The notes: generated from the sequence alone by a model not told the origin. A DNA stretch of 64,000 nucleotides from [Phialemoniopsis] sp. UDSM-2020 (GCA_018873225.1 JAEILZ010000008.1:1674001-1738000), one strand, 5' to 3'. Shown: positions 51,314-62,372, numbered from the stretch's first letter. Made by a program: numbers and translations.

Positions 51314-53115
51314 ATGCGCCTAAGCAGTCTGCTCTGTCTCGGCGCTTTGCTTGCAGACGGACTGGCAGCCCCCTTGGGAAAACGAGATGCCGACTTTGAA
51401 TCAGTGAGGAGGAAACAGCGCGTGAACAAGAGCGGCTCTCGTTCAAATTCACAAAAATACTTTCGTAAGTAACCTGTTTTGCATTGTTCTCAGGGCCGCG
51501 CGGCCTTCCGAGATGAGACTATTCTCTGGAGGTGTTCTTGCACGAAAATAAGACTACCAAGAGCAGGGGTCTGCTCAAAACTAGCAAAGTTGCTACACAT
51601 CTCCTGTCTTCCTGGGGTTTGTGCCGTAACGAAGTAGATGGCCTATTTCACGTCTTGCCAAACAGCTACTGACTCGTTTTGCTTGTAGATGAATCCACGT
51701 AAGGCGATATATCTTGGATCATCCATTTCGAACTCGTTGACTAATTATGACCCTTTCGAAGTTTCCATCCTCATTATGATGGCCGGTATGTTTGCGATAG
51801 CTAGATTGTCGGGGTTTCCCAGTCGACCAACACTGACCTGTGACAAAGGTTCGCGGAAGAAACCTTGCCATACCATGAGCAAAAAGAAGCGCTCAAGAAC
51901 CTGTTGCAAACATATTTGGCCACATTCTCTGATTTAGGAATCGAAACATGGCTGATGCATGGATCTCTTCTGGGCTGGTGGTGGAACAAACACGTTGGTC
52001 CTGAATGAATAGGTTTCCTACGCCTGGCCGCTGACATGTGACCTAGATTATGCCGTGGGATACGGACGTCGATGTGCAAGTAACCGAATCAAGCATGTAC
52101 TACATGGCGGCATACTACAACATGTCCGTGTTTCACTATCGCACGCCGAGGATACCGGACGGGCGCGATTATATGCTTGAGGTCAACCCTCACTTCAAGA
52201 ATCGCGAGCAGACTGATAAGATGAATGTCATCGACGCCAGGTGGATCGACACCTCGAGCGGCCTGTTCATCGACATCACGACTGCCCGCTATAATTTGAC
52301 GCACCCGGAGGGAGAGGGCATGATGAGCTGCAAGGACGGCCATGAGTTTAGGGTGAGTATTGCCCTGCTACCTGCAAAAGGACTAGAGAGCTCACACATG
52401 GCAGGATACGTACGTGTTTCCTCTCCGGGAAACAGTCTTCGAGGGATCACCGGCCAAGATTCCCTACCGCTACAAGGAGCTCCTCCAGGCTGAATACAGC
52501 GAAAAGTCCCTATACAACAAGGACTTCCACGATCACGTGTTTGATGACGGCAAGATGGATTGGATCCCGAAGATGAAGCAGATCAACCCGGCCGAAGATG
52601 CGGCGAAGAAGAAGGAGGAAGAGAGGAAGAAGAAGTGGGAGGAGGCTGGGCGGGTGCGGGCGAAGCTGGACGCCGAGAAGAAGGCACAGCAGCAAAATGC
52701 TGAGGTCCATAGGACAGGTGTGCACCCGTCTCATCAGGTTGCAGGTGGCAAGCCTGCGGCCGTCGGCGCCACCCCTGCTCAGGCACCCCCGGCCAAGAAA
52801 GATACGGTAGACCCGGCGAACAAAGAGACCAAAACTGCCAATAGTGCACCTCAACAGCCGGCAAAGAAAGACACACAACCCGCCAGCCAAGTGGCTGGAC
52901 AGGGGAGCAAGGAAAAGAAGCCCGCGATGGGCAGCACGAAACCCTTCGTGTTGGTCAATGCGGAAAAGAAGATCGAGGCGGAGGCTGCAAAGAAGCTTCA
53001 GAAGATCCAGCAACTAGAGGAGAAGAGGAAAACCGGAGAGCTCAAGTTGGAGGAGGCGGCCGACAAGCGAGAAGCTGACCATCACAGGGTCGTGGCCAAG
53101 CTCAAGGACAGCTAG
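51314..53115 (+). CDS. LicD-family, Mnn4-like (mannosylphosphate transfer) secretory-pathway protein
   Basis: Six exons: 51314..51464, 51689..51698, 51762..51785, 51849..51993, 52047..52352, 52405..53115, 448 residues. Exons 2 and 3 are only 10 and 24 nt; they are needed to read KYFHESTFHPHYDGRFAEE, which is family-typical. A signal peptide covers residues 1-19, and a Kex2-type Lys-Arg lies at residues 23-24. The LicD core is LGIETWLMHGSLLGWWWNK, then HIMPWDTDVDVQV (Asp115, Asp117, Asp119), and VIDARWIDTSSGLFIDIT. YVFPLRETVFEGSPAKIPY follows. The Lys/Glu-rich C-terminus (AKKKEEERKKKWEE, NAEKKIEAEAAKK) recalls the K/E repeats of yeast Mnn4, which promotes mannosylphosphate addition to glycans. 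The donor/acceptor pairs are standard, except GTTGGT before exon 5. Confidence 0.9.
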
Positions 53116-53729
53116 AGGCCGTTCAGGAGTGTTTTGCTTGTGTAAAGTACGATTTCATGAGAGGAAGGGGCAGTGACAGGGTTTCGTACTGTGCATGAGA
53201 CTCTGACTGGAGTTATCTTGGATATTTTATGATACCAACATGGAGACCATCTGATCTCCCTCCGTTAGCATTGCAGAATAGCTTATAAGCATTGATATAA
53301 CAATCTGCGACTTGGTTGCTTGTGAATCATACAAACATGGAAATGTGTACTGGCGGAAGACATGAAATCTCCTGCAATCACATGAAGTAACTACCTCGGT
53401 AGCTCATCAATGGATAGATGATTCCAACAATTCAAGTTGCCGATTGATAGAAATCCATCAGTGGCTCCTCTGAGATCGATGTAAGTAAGGATCCATGGAT
53501 GCGTGTTGGGGCGGGCCAGGCCCCTGTAGAGGCCCCATCTGGTGTCGCTCAAGCACTGTAGCAAGCCCCGCCAATGACACGCGCTGTATCCAACGTCGAT
53601 TTACACAAACGCGTCTCCATCTTTGACCACCCGCCCGGTATCTACACCATGCTTGACGTTCTCTGACAATTTCCTGCTCGACAATCACCCAGACAGCAGA
53701 CGTGCCGATCGTGCTGTATAACGAACGCA
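53116..53729. other. Intergenic between LicD-like and CENP-U genes
   Basis: About 610 bases between two plus-strand genes. The first half is A/T-rich and fits a 3' UTR; the rest should hold the CENP-U promoter. The minus-strand frame at 53458-53730 shows no motif. Confidence 0.5.
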
Positions 53730-56037
53730 ATGGCAGAAAGTCAGCACCCCTCCCCTTCTCAAGCTGGCTATGCGCTATCAGCTAACCAAGCTCTACAGGT
53801 CGTGCTGAGCGCATGCTCGGGCGCATGCGCGGGGCCCAGTCCGTCACCCTCTCCCAAGGAAGATGCACTTTGCGCGCACAATTGAAGCTAATGTATGGTT
53901 CCGTCACAGGCGACACGAAGTCCAGGATGTCTCTTTCGGCTTCGACCTCGGCCTTGAGAGCCCCGAGGCCGCCCCGGAGCGCCCTCCCCCGGGTCCGCAG
54001 CAGCGCACGACGCCAAACTCGTCGGCCAAAAGGCGCAGACTCAACGACTCGAGCGCGCAGGAACAGCTCGCGTCCGCGGCGCAGGTTGGCTCCGGCACGC
54101 GTTCGCAGCCGCGGCGGGCGGCGAAGAGCAGCAGCCCCTACGACATTCCCGAGTTCAGCGAGGAGGAGCATGCGGCATTGACGGCAGGGGCGACGGGACC
54201 GAGCCCCCGACTTGGCCGTCTGACGCCGCGGCAGGCAGGAAAGATAACCGAGGAGGAAGTTGGTGAGAGCCCCGCGGACGCGCCCGGCAGCGGCTCGAGG
54301 CGGAGGGTGCGCATAAGTGGTGCGATGTCCCAAAGCGCGGCGCTGCAGAATGTCATCGGAGGGAGTGGAGGAGCGTTCCAAGGCGATGATGACGACGAAG
54401 ATCCTGTCACTGCGTCCTCACCGCTCACTCGTATGTCAAGGAGAAGCCAGGGCGCGTCTGCTAAGCCCCCTCGATCCGCCCGGTCGAATCTGCGGAGGGT
54501 GACGCGTGTTTCACCCACTGCGGGAGAAGAAGTCGACGAGTTGTCCCCAGTCAGTGCGGTGGGAGCACATGAACAAGCTGAAGGATCATCGCCCCCTGTC
54601 GGAAGGCCATCTGGGAGGAAGAGTTCTCAAGCGCAGTCAGCCACAAGGTCAACAGCCCGGAGGAGTGGGCGCAATTCCACAGAGCAGGGTGACCTTGATG
54701 AGTTATCGCCTACGGGGCCGATCGAAGCTACGACCCAGGTCACATCATCCTCACCACTTGTACAACGATCAAAACGAAAAGGTGCCGCAGCTCCGGAAGC
54801 ATCTTCACAGTCAGGCAAAAGGAAAAGCACGAGGCCAGCTGCCCAAGCTAGCTCAGAGCCTGATGAACTGTCGCCAGAACAGCCTCCTAAAGCGAAGCGA
54901 GGCCGGCCCCGCAAGAGCCAGGAGGAACTTCCATCCCAGCAGGAGCCGGAAGAGCGAGAGGAGGCCGAAGAGATTGGCGAGACTGAGGCTGCCAGCCGTC
55001 TGGGTCGGAAGCGGCCACGCCGTAGTCTGCAAGAGCCGTCGCCCGAGCTCGGATCTCAACAGAATACTGAGGAGCCAACTCCCGGTCCAAAGAAGCGCCG
55101 CAAACCAGCAAAGCCCAGCCCCGCGAAACAAAAGCAAGGGCGGCAGCAGCGGAAGAAGAAGGGCGAAGCAAAGACCCAGTCTCGGAAGCGCAAAGCCGTC
55201 GAGGTCGAAGCCGGTGAACCCGTGCCGGTGCAAGTGCAGCGATTCACGAGAAAGATGCACATAGACGAGAACGAGACGGACACGGACATCCTGACGGCGG
55301 ATATCCCCTACTCCAACCGGGCCGGCGTCAATGCCGTGGACGTCCTCTCCCAAATGTGTGAGGAGATCATTGACATGAGTCTCGAGAAACTGCACGAAAA
55401 CGCCGTTAACGCGGAGGACGCGGCGACGAAGCGCGAGTTCCGGGTCAAACTCAGGGCAGTGGAAGCATTCCAGGAGGAGTTGAGGACTCGGCTCCTAGAA
55501 CATGTGCGTTCCGATTTCTGGACATGTGATATTTGGATGATGGACTCTGACACTGACACGACATACAGACTATCGCTCTGGACTCCCTTCATGCGCTTAA
55601 GAAGCGTGTACGGGCCGCCCAAAAGGATAAGCTGGCTCTGCGGGATGAAATTCTTCGCATTCGGGCCGAACGCGAGCAAGTGGCGCTTCGCATGGATGCC
55701 GCGAGGATACGGCACGAAGCAGAGCGCAAAGAAGCACTGGTAAGTCACCGCTCGGACTTCATGGCCGTCGGATCCTCCTGCTAATCACGCAATACAGCAT
55801 CACATTGAACTGTCGTCTACCATGCACGACATCGACCTCGTTGTTGAGAAGGGCCAGGCGGCGCCGGAACTGACGCCTGCGGAGCAAAAGGTAGCAGAGT
55901 TGAACAACCTGGAGCTGTTGATCAGCCGAGTTGCGGACCAGGCATGTAGCAAGAGTGATGGCGGCGGCGTGCTGGGACATATCAGGGGCTTCAATGAGTT
56001 CCTGGAGAGGGCCGCTACCGTATTGGAGGGTCGCTGA
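53730..56037 (+). CDS. Inner kinetochore protein CENP-U/Ame1-like
   Basis: Five exons: 53730..53739, 53799..53838, 53910..55503, 55569..55739, 55798..56037, 684 residues. The first two exons (10 and 40 nt) give MAESRAERMLGRMRGAQ joined to RHEVQDVSFGFDLG, the start expected for fungal Ame1-like proteins. Their donors (GTCAGC, GTCCGT) are weak. Residues about 35-455 are disordered and basic, with three DELSP repeats and an AT-hook-like KRGRPRKS. The conserved C-terminal part has DILTADIPYSNRAGVNAVDV, MCEEIIDMSLEKL, KREFRVKLRAVEAFQEELRT and a coiled coil (ALHALKKRVRAAQKDK-like, DEILRIRAEREQVALRMDAA) ending MHDIDLVVEKGQAAPELTPA and FNEFLERAATVLEGR. It belongs to the COMA/CCAN complex at centromeres. 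Confidence 0.87.
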
Positions 56038-56352
56038 AGCAAGCTACTGTTGTACATATACCCCGATGATTGAAGACGACCCTGGCTTGGCTACCCTTAA
56101 TGACTTATGACATGCGTCCCTTTTGTGGAATACTCTATAGTGTAATACTTTCAGTGCGCAATACCTCCCGTAACGGGATGTTGCAGGATCGCAAATGCAA
56201 CAGCCTCTCAGAGAGCTAACTGAGGTGACTTGGCCATTATTCATGCGTTGTTCGCTATGTCTATCAGGTAAAATAACACTTCCCCGTGATCGTACATACA
56301 GATACAATATACATCTCTGCAGCCCTGGAGCATCAACCTAGGGCGGGCGGAC
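56038..56352. other. Convergent 3' region of CENP-U and Emi1 genes
   Basis: About 315 bases between converging genes, A/T-rich in places. It should contain both 3' UTRs. Nothing else was seen. Confidence 0.5.
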
Positions 56353-57412
56353 TCAGGACTTGCTGCCCCCCCAAAAGATGCCCGACACCCGGTCCCGCAC
56401 CGTTTGCGTGCCCTCCTCCTTGCGCTGCCGCCGCTCCTCCGCCTGCTCGTCCCACAGCGTCTTGACCTTGGACACGACCTCGGCCTTGGCCCGCAGCTCG
56501 GCCCGCATGGCCTCCTCCTCCGCGGCCCGCTCTTCCTCCGGCAGCTTGTCGAGCCGGGCCTTGAACCGCGTCTGCACGTCCAGGTCCGGGTCGTTCTCCG
56601 TCGCCGGCGGCGCCGGGGCCTGGATGGTTGGGATCAGCGGCTTGAACGTCGGCGCCGGCTTGCCCTCGGCCTTGGCCTTTTCTATCGCGGCCTCCTGCTC
56701 CAGCATCCGGTGGTATAGGGTGTCGGCGTGCAGCTGGATCTGCTCGTCCAGGTCGGCGGACCGCTGCTGCGCGGACAGATAGCCCAGGGCCTTGAGGAGG
56801 CGCTATATCATTTCGTCCCCCGTTAGAACAACCACTTCTCGAAAGACGCTTAAGCGCGAGAGCAAAGGGCATAGCTGGGAAAAAAGAACCTACCGACTGC
56901 ATGGTGTAGCACCGCTCAAACTTGCGCACCTGGTCGCGACACATGGTCATGCGCGCCGTCCAGTCGCCGCCGCGCATGCACGCGTTCCAGTCCTCCTGCT
57001 CGAGGGCGCAGTTCTCGAGCGCCGTGCGCCCGATCATGGCCCGCCGCTCCTTGTACCCGTCCAGCACGTCCATAAGCTTCTCGTGGTCGCTCTTGGCCTC
57101 GGCCTCGACCTCGGCGAGCGGCCGGTACGTCTTCCAGAGGTGCGCGTAGCGGCCATCCTTGTACAGCGACTCGGAGGGCAGCGAGTCCTTGGCGGGCGGC
57201 GCATTGGCTTGGGATGTTACTGTCGTAGCGCCAGCAGCATTGTGTGGTTGTTGCTTTGCTGCTTGCTGCTGATCCTGGGTGGATGGCTTGGAGCTGGTCT
57301 GGAACTTGACGGGCGATTCTTTCTCGAGAAACTCTCGCAACTTGGGGTCAAGCTTGCGCAGAGGGTCGTCCTGGTCCGCAGACCCGCCAAATATACTACC
57401 TAGCCATCCCAT
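56353..57412 (-). CDS. EMI1: Emi1/DUF3128 (PANTS-like) twin-cysteine protein
   Basis: Two exons, 56894..57412 and 56353..56802, with a 91-nt phase-0 intron; 322 residues. The N-terminus MGWLGSIFGG then DPLRKLDPKLREFLEKESP is a recognised start for the fungal Emi1-like family. The DUF3128 core spans about residues 85-175: LWKTYRPLAEVEAEAKSDHEKL, CALEQEDWNACMRGGDW, MTMCRDQVRKFERCY, with cysteines spaced in a helical-hairpin style. The second exon is Glu/Ala/Lys-rich helix (EQEAAIEKAKAEGK, PEEERAAEEEAMRAELRAKA) ending GIFWGGSKS. Yeast Emi1 is linked to early meiotic induction and mitochondrial function; the biochemical role is unknown. A mitochondrial intermembrane-space fold is possible from the Cys pattern but is not shown. 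Confidence 0.75.
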
Positions 57413-58149
57413 GGTGATTTCTCCTGGCTCGAAAAGTGATTCTATTCGATGAGCTCAAGGGTTCCGTGTTGAAGATTCTGGGTCGTTATCGATTAACTCT
57501 TTTTGGATGACTAAGCCAATTTTTCTGCGTTGGAACTCAATATCATGAGCAGTCCTACATACGGGGATGTCCTTAGCAATTACAATAGAGGTAAACGGGC
57601 TCCAGAATCATTGTATGCCAACAGCTCACGGTTCTTATAGGGTGGCTCTACGTTGTGCAGTCCTTACCCTACAATTTCACAGTGAATGCCGCCCTTAAGT
57701 GCAAGGTCAGTACCACCAGCCAAATGCCATTTGGTCAAGGATATCAAGGATATCAGGGCAGACACTGGTGTCGGGCAACGTCACATTGGACTGAGCAGAA
57801 GATCTCAAGTCTGGTAATCAGAAAGTAGTTGAGCTTTTCGACTCCAGGTTCCGTTGTGCACCGAGATTAAACACACAAAAACAATCCAGGTGGTTGTTTG
57901 GCCATGCCTGGTCCTGTCCACCCGTCCAGCACCTCACCCAAGATCCTCATTGCTCTTCGTGATGAATTCGCAGGTACGTCGTCATAACAATCCTCACGGT
58001 TGGGTTGCTCGAAAAAACTGTTCCATTCAGAACTGCTTCTATAACACATTTTTCGTGCCTAGCAGTTGCCCGTTTGACCGCCATCCCTATTCGCAGATGA
58101 AAGCCCTCATGCAAACCCACGCCTTGAATGCCAAAGGAAAGCGACACGT
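57413..58149. other. Intergenic between Emi1 and uS17 genes
   Basis: About 740 bases lie upstream of the Emi1-like gene (minus) and downstream of the ribosomal protein gene (minus). A 9-nt unit (AAGGATATC) is repeated twice near 57738-57755. Otherwise no element is supported. Confidence 0.5.
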
Positions 58150-58923
58150 TTAGAATTTGCTGAACTTCTTGACGCCCTTGCCAGTCCGGGGGAGCACGCG
58201 GAGAACGTTGAATCGCACCTGTAGTTGAAATTGTCAGTGCCTGAATATCACCCATAGGTCGCGTGCCTCGCAACCGGTATTCGTCCGTCTCTCCCTCCGA
58301 GGGTAAACATACCGTCTTGCTCAGAGGCCTGCACTGGCCAACGGTAACCTGGTCACCCTCCTCAACACGGAAAGCCGGGGAGCAGTGGGCGGCGAGGTTC
58401 TTGTGGCGCTTCTCGTAACGGGAGTACTTGGGGATGAAGTGGAGGTACTCGCGGCGGATGATGATGGTACGGTGCATCTTGGTCGAAACAACGGTGCCGG
58501 TCAGGATACGGCCACGGATGGAGACGAGGCCGGTGAAGGGGCACTTCTTGTCTGTAATTCGATCGAGTCAGTCTCGCTCATTCGGTGAAAATGATTCTCT
58601 CTCCCTCCGTCGCGTCCTTCAGTTCGTCGTGACCTCTAAACCAAAACCCCTCCCGCTTCATGTTGATCGTCCACGTACCGATGTAGCTGCCCTCAATGGC
58701 AGTCTTGGGGGTCCTGAAGCCCAGACCGACGGACTTGTACCTGCACAGAGAATCGTCAGCCTGGATGTAACGAGGATTGCGTCGTGTTTTGTTGGAGGGT
58801 TAATTACCAGCGCCTTCCATTCTTGCCGGGGCGAGCCGTGCGAAGCTTGGTCTTGGAGTTCTGGAAGATGTGAGGCTGCTTCTGGAAAGCGCGCTCGCTC
58901 TGGACAGTCAATTCGGTCGCCAT
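58150..58923 (-). CDS. RPS11: Small-subunit ribosomal protein uS17 (Rps11)
   Basis: Four exons: 58808..58923, 58679..58740, 58313..58551, 58150..58218, 161 residues. Introns are 67, 127 and 94 nt. Every join is fixed by this highly conserved protein: [43 protein letters not shown] ... [21 protein letters not shown]. It is a structural protein of the 40S subunit that contacts 18S rRNA. The length equals that of other fungal Rps11. I inspected the 127-nt intron for a C/D snoRNA, as ribosomal-protein introns often host them, but found no convincing C box. A pyrimidine-rich leader is expected upstream of 58923. Confidence 0.97.
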
Positions 58924-59469
58924 CTTGACGTCTGTTGGTGGTCGAAGACGGTGATGTTGTTGACGGGAAGGTGGTGAAATCGGTGTGAAATGGATCAGAG
59001 GAGCCCCAATGTTCAAATTTCGAAATCCAATTGTGGGAGTTGCAAATTTTAGCGAGTGGGGTGGGAAAAGGTGCCTCCAGCCCCAATCAGAACGCACGAA
59101 CCAACCAAAAGCCCAGGCACTGACCTCAACCAGGGTACACAAGGTGTGGCTGGTGAACGCTAGGGCCACTTCTTCCCTTTTCGGAGGATCCGCTTTTATT
59201 TTCCAGTCCAGGTTGACTTGGCGGGACCGGACATGGAGCTCTCTCACTCTCGAAAGCGTGGACGGGCACCTGGGGGTTTCGGTGCCATCTCCTTCAAGCA
59301 GAGCCCTCTCCCTTTACCGAGCAGTTCACCAGATTCTGCATGCACCTTCGCAGCTCGTACGTTTCAAGACATCAATATTTCACTTGAGGTGGCCAGGCAA
59401 GTGCCTAGTACGTTGCTGTTCTCAAGCCAGCATCCAGTCGCATTGATACACTCTATCTAAGTACTTGAC
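58924..59469. other. Intergenic, promoter of uS17 gene
   Basis: About 545 bases upstream of the ribosomal protein gene and downstream of the second SDR gene, both minus. A CCAAT string occurs near 59076. Other frames here are shadows. No further feature was seen. Confidence 0.5.
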
Positions 59470-60480
59470 CTACTCGCTGAGTCCAACCTTCTCCAAGCTC
59501 AGCTTCCACAGCTTCTCCTCTCCCTCAGGATCATAAGCCCACGTCTGATGACCCAGAGCGATCATGTCGTAGCCCTCGTACGTTGTCCCGGGTGCGATTG
59601 GCGGGGCGATATGGCAGTCCTCGAGATACACACCTCCCTTGCCCTCCAGTTCCCGGGCCACGGCTGCGAAGACCGTCGTGGCACAGCCCTGCTCCGTGCT
59701 CTTCATGTACTTCGTGGTGAACTCGTCAGTCTTGGCCCACTCCATCATTTCCTGTGTGTACTTTTGCAGCGGCGTCGCGATGCCACCGGGATTCAGGCTG
59801 TACCCCTGAATGCCCTTGGATCCATACAAGCGAGTAAGGTGGTTCGCCATCCAGATGTTGGCGGTCTTGGAGTTTCCGTATGCCTTGCCGGGCGTGTACT
59901 CCTTCTCCATGTTGATGTCGTCCAATTGGACCGAGGCCTCACGATGACCGGAGCTAGCGAGGTTGACAACACGCGAGTTGAACTCCGGGGTCGCGCCAGC
60001 CAACAGCTGATCGCGGAGCAGACAGAATAGATAGAAGTGCGCAAAGTGGTTTGTGCCAATCTGCATTTCGAAGCCGTCGGATGTGACCTCCCGTGTCGGA
60101 ACAGCCATGATACCCGCGTTGTTGATGAGTATGTTGAGCTTCGACTCTCGCTTTTTGAACTCGTCGGCAAAGGCTTTGACACTGGCGAGACTGGTCAGGT
60201 CCATCTTGAGGAGATGAATCTTGTCCGAGTCGAGCAGGGATCCCAGAGCCTTCTTGGCTCGGTCGAGATCGCGAGCTGTGGCATATATCGTAGCGCCGGT
60301 GGCCGCCATGGCTGCCACTGTTGGGACACCAATGCCGGAAGAGGTACCGGTGATGATCACGACCTTGCCTACAAGGTCTCCCTCTCGCTTCTCATCTTTG
60401 ACAATCTGCAGGGCAGTCGGACGGGCATCCCCCGGACCTTTGCGGTTCTCGACCTTGTGTACTTCTGCGTAGCGAGACAT
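59470..60480 (-). CDS. Short-chain dehydrogenase (retinol dehydrogenase/WW-oxidoreductase-like)
   Basis: Single exon, 336 residues. The cofactor motif TGTSSGIG lies at residues 44-51, followed by ATARD, NNAG at 120-123, Ser176/177 in NLASSGHR, and the catalytic pair Tyr201 and Lys205 in YGNSK. NPGGIATPL after the active site is typical of this SDR subgroup. The first ~35 residues are a non-conserved extension. No signal peptide or membrane span was seen. The substrate is unknown; relatives reduce lipophilic carbonyls or act in secondary metabolism, but no cluster partners are near. It is unrelated in position to the other SDR gene in this window and differs in length and cofactor loop. Confidence 0.9.
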   Translation of the reverse strand: MSRYAEVHKVENRKGPGDARPTALQIVKDEKREGDLVGKVVIITGTSSGIGVPTVAAMAATGATIYATARDLDRAKKALGSLLDSDKIHLLKMDLTSLASVKAFADEFKKRESKLNILINNAGIMAVPTREVTSDGFEMQIGTNHFAHFYLFCLLRDQLLAGATPEFNSRVVNLASSGHREASVQLDDINMEKEYTPGKAYGNSKTANIWMANHLTRLYGSKGIQGYSLNPGGIATPLQKYTQEMMEWAKTDEFTTKYMKSTEQGCATTVFAAVARELEGKGGVYLEDCHIAPPIAPGTTYEGYDMIALGHQTWAYDPEGEEKLWKLSLEKVGLSE

Positions 60481-61478
60481 GATGAAATTATTGGGTGTTT
60501 ATCTGTACAATAGCTTTTGTGTTTGCTAAAGACTATCTCGTATGTCCAGGAACGGCATTGACAGATATCTTCTTCGAGGGCATGCAGCCGCCTTAAATAA
60601 CAAGCAGGTCCAGCATCACGAGCCGGACCTCAAGATGCATCCTCAAGGGACTTATCCTATCTCCGGGAGGGTAGCTAAAGCTTGCTTAAGCATTCATTGC
60701 GGGAAGATTAGTGCCCCTCTCCATGCCTAGTCTCGCAGGCAACGATCACCACATATCCGTTCCAACGTCAGGTTTGTACGCAGCACGCTGGTGCCGGCGA
60801 TGCTCGAGTGGACACGGCTGGAAACGCCGAGTCGAACTATGTCGATGAGCCAATCATGGCCGCTATCGACCCGGCCGCAAATGCGGACGATGCGGCCGCA
60901 TGGTGGGTCCACCATTAAAGCCGCCTGCGAAAGACACCTTATTTCGTCGTAACATTACTAAACCTCGACCTCGGTCGTGCACAGTCTGTCGTCATGGAGT
61001 ATGCTTTTGACTCTGTCACTAAGTGCGTAAGGCCGGGCGCGCTTGACACAGTCGCGTGTTGCGATATGATGGCTTAGCCCCATATGAACCACTGCAAAAC
61101 ATGTTTGCGTCGTTGCCGGGTGCAGACTAATACTTTGTTGGCCAAAATATTCGAGCCACGGATTGACAGTGACACAACTTCTTACAGTATCAACTCATGA
61201 TTGATTATCATGGGTGGCCTCGATGAGGAGGCCAAACTTCAAGTGTTTGGGATTTGTCGACAAGCCCGTAGCATCTCATAATGAGAGTCGAGCGAGCGAA
61301 GTGTATGATACATGAGATCCGAATAGATCGCAAATAGAAGCCGTCCCATACGTCCCGACCTGACAGATCAACGCCGTGCTGTTGCCTGATGTAGGCTCCC
61401 TTCGGGACCACATCGTACCCGTAACAACCCAATAACTCCGGTAAAACAAGGATAGAAATACTATGAATATGGGATATC
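60481..61478. other. Intergenic between SDR and Adk2 genes
   Basis: About 1 kb lies upstream of the SDR gene (minus) and downstream of the Adk2 gene (minus). Short frames at 60542-60915 and 61208-61531 have no motif. No tRNA or repeat was recognised. Confidence 0.45.
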
Positions 61479-62372
61479 TCATGCCACAAAGCGCTTTTCG
61501 AACTCCTGAAAGAGCTTGGGGCTGATCTCATCGCTGCTCAAGCCTTCCACCTCCCAGAGGACGCCCTTCTTGTCGTAATGCTCGAGGAGTGGCAGACTCG
61601 TCTCCTCGAACTTGCGGAAGCGCTCTCGGTAAACATCCTCGCTGTCGTCCATCCGCCTCACGAGCGGCTCGCCTGTGACGTCGTCCAAACCTGCCACCTT
61701 GGGGGCGTTGAAGGTGTCGTTATATACCCGCCCCGACGGCTCGTGGACCCAGCGCCCCGCGATACGCTCCATGATGACTTCAAAGGGCGTCTTGAGTGAA
61801 ACGACAAGGTTTATCGGGATAATTTCATCAAGCTGGTCAGCCTGCACGGCCGTTCGGGGAAACCCATCCAAGAGGAATGATGCGGAGGGGTCCTCGGACG
61901 GTTGCGGCGCCGAGTATTGGTTCGCGATGGCGGGGGAGGAGATAAAAGAGGCGGCCTCGGCCTCGGCGGCCTGGTCTGCTTCGAAGGATTGTGAGTCGAC
62001 GGAGATGCTGGAAGACGACAGGGTCATGATGTTGGAGCTCTTATTAGAAAACAACCATCCGCGCTGGTTCAGTTCATTGGTGATGAGGCGCAAGATCAGG
62101 GTGTCGGGAACTAAACCGCCAGCTTTCATAGTACTTTCGACTTTGATTCCTGCACGGAGAACAGATGTGATTAGCTTCGAACCCTGTTTGATTCTTGCCA
62201 TGCATCATCGCTTACCGAGGGGCGTCCTGTTCTTGACATTATTCCTGAGCAGGTCGCCCGAGCTGATCGAGGACAGCTGGGGAAAGCGCTGAAGCAAGCG
62301 CTCGGACTGTGTGCCTTTGCCAACTCCGGGCGCGCCGACGAGGATGACACGAGCTGCCTTCCGAAGCCTCAT
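61479..62372 (-). CDS. ADK2: Adenylate kinase 2-type (GTP:AMP phosphotransferase, mitochondrial)
   Basis: Two exons, 62216..62372 and 61479..62149, with a 66-nt phase-1 intron; 275 residues from the ATG at 62370-62372. The P-loop GAPGVGKGT lies at residues 13-21. [39 protein letters not shown] with [16 protein letters not shown] (the LID) and [17 protein letters not shown] complete the family. The enzyme moves phosphate between GTP or ATP and AMP, in the mitochondrial matrix in yeast. An extra Ser/Ala-rich segment of about 55 residues (about 86-141) sits between GWL and ASFLLDGFP, larger than in yeast Adk2. The short basic start (MRLRKAARV) may serve for import. Confidence 0.93.

Noticed and set aside
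53863..53909. Start of CENP-U at an in-frame codon at 53863
   Set aside because: It reads through an intron and loses the conserved start rebuilt by the two small upstream exons.
58552..58678. Possible intronic snoRNA in the uS17 gene
   Set aside because: CTGA strings could act as D boxes, but there is no convincing C box or terminal stem.
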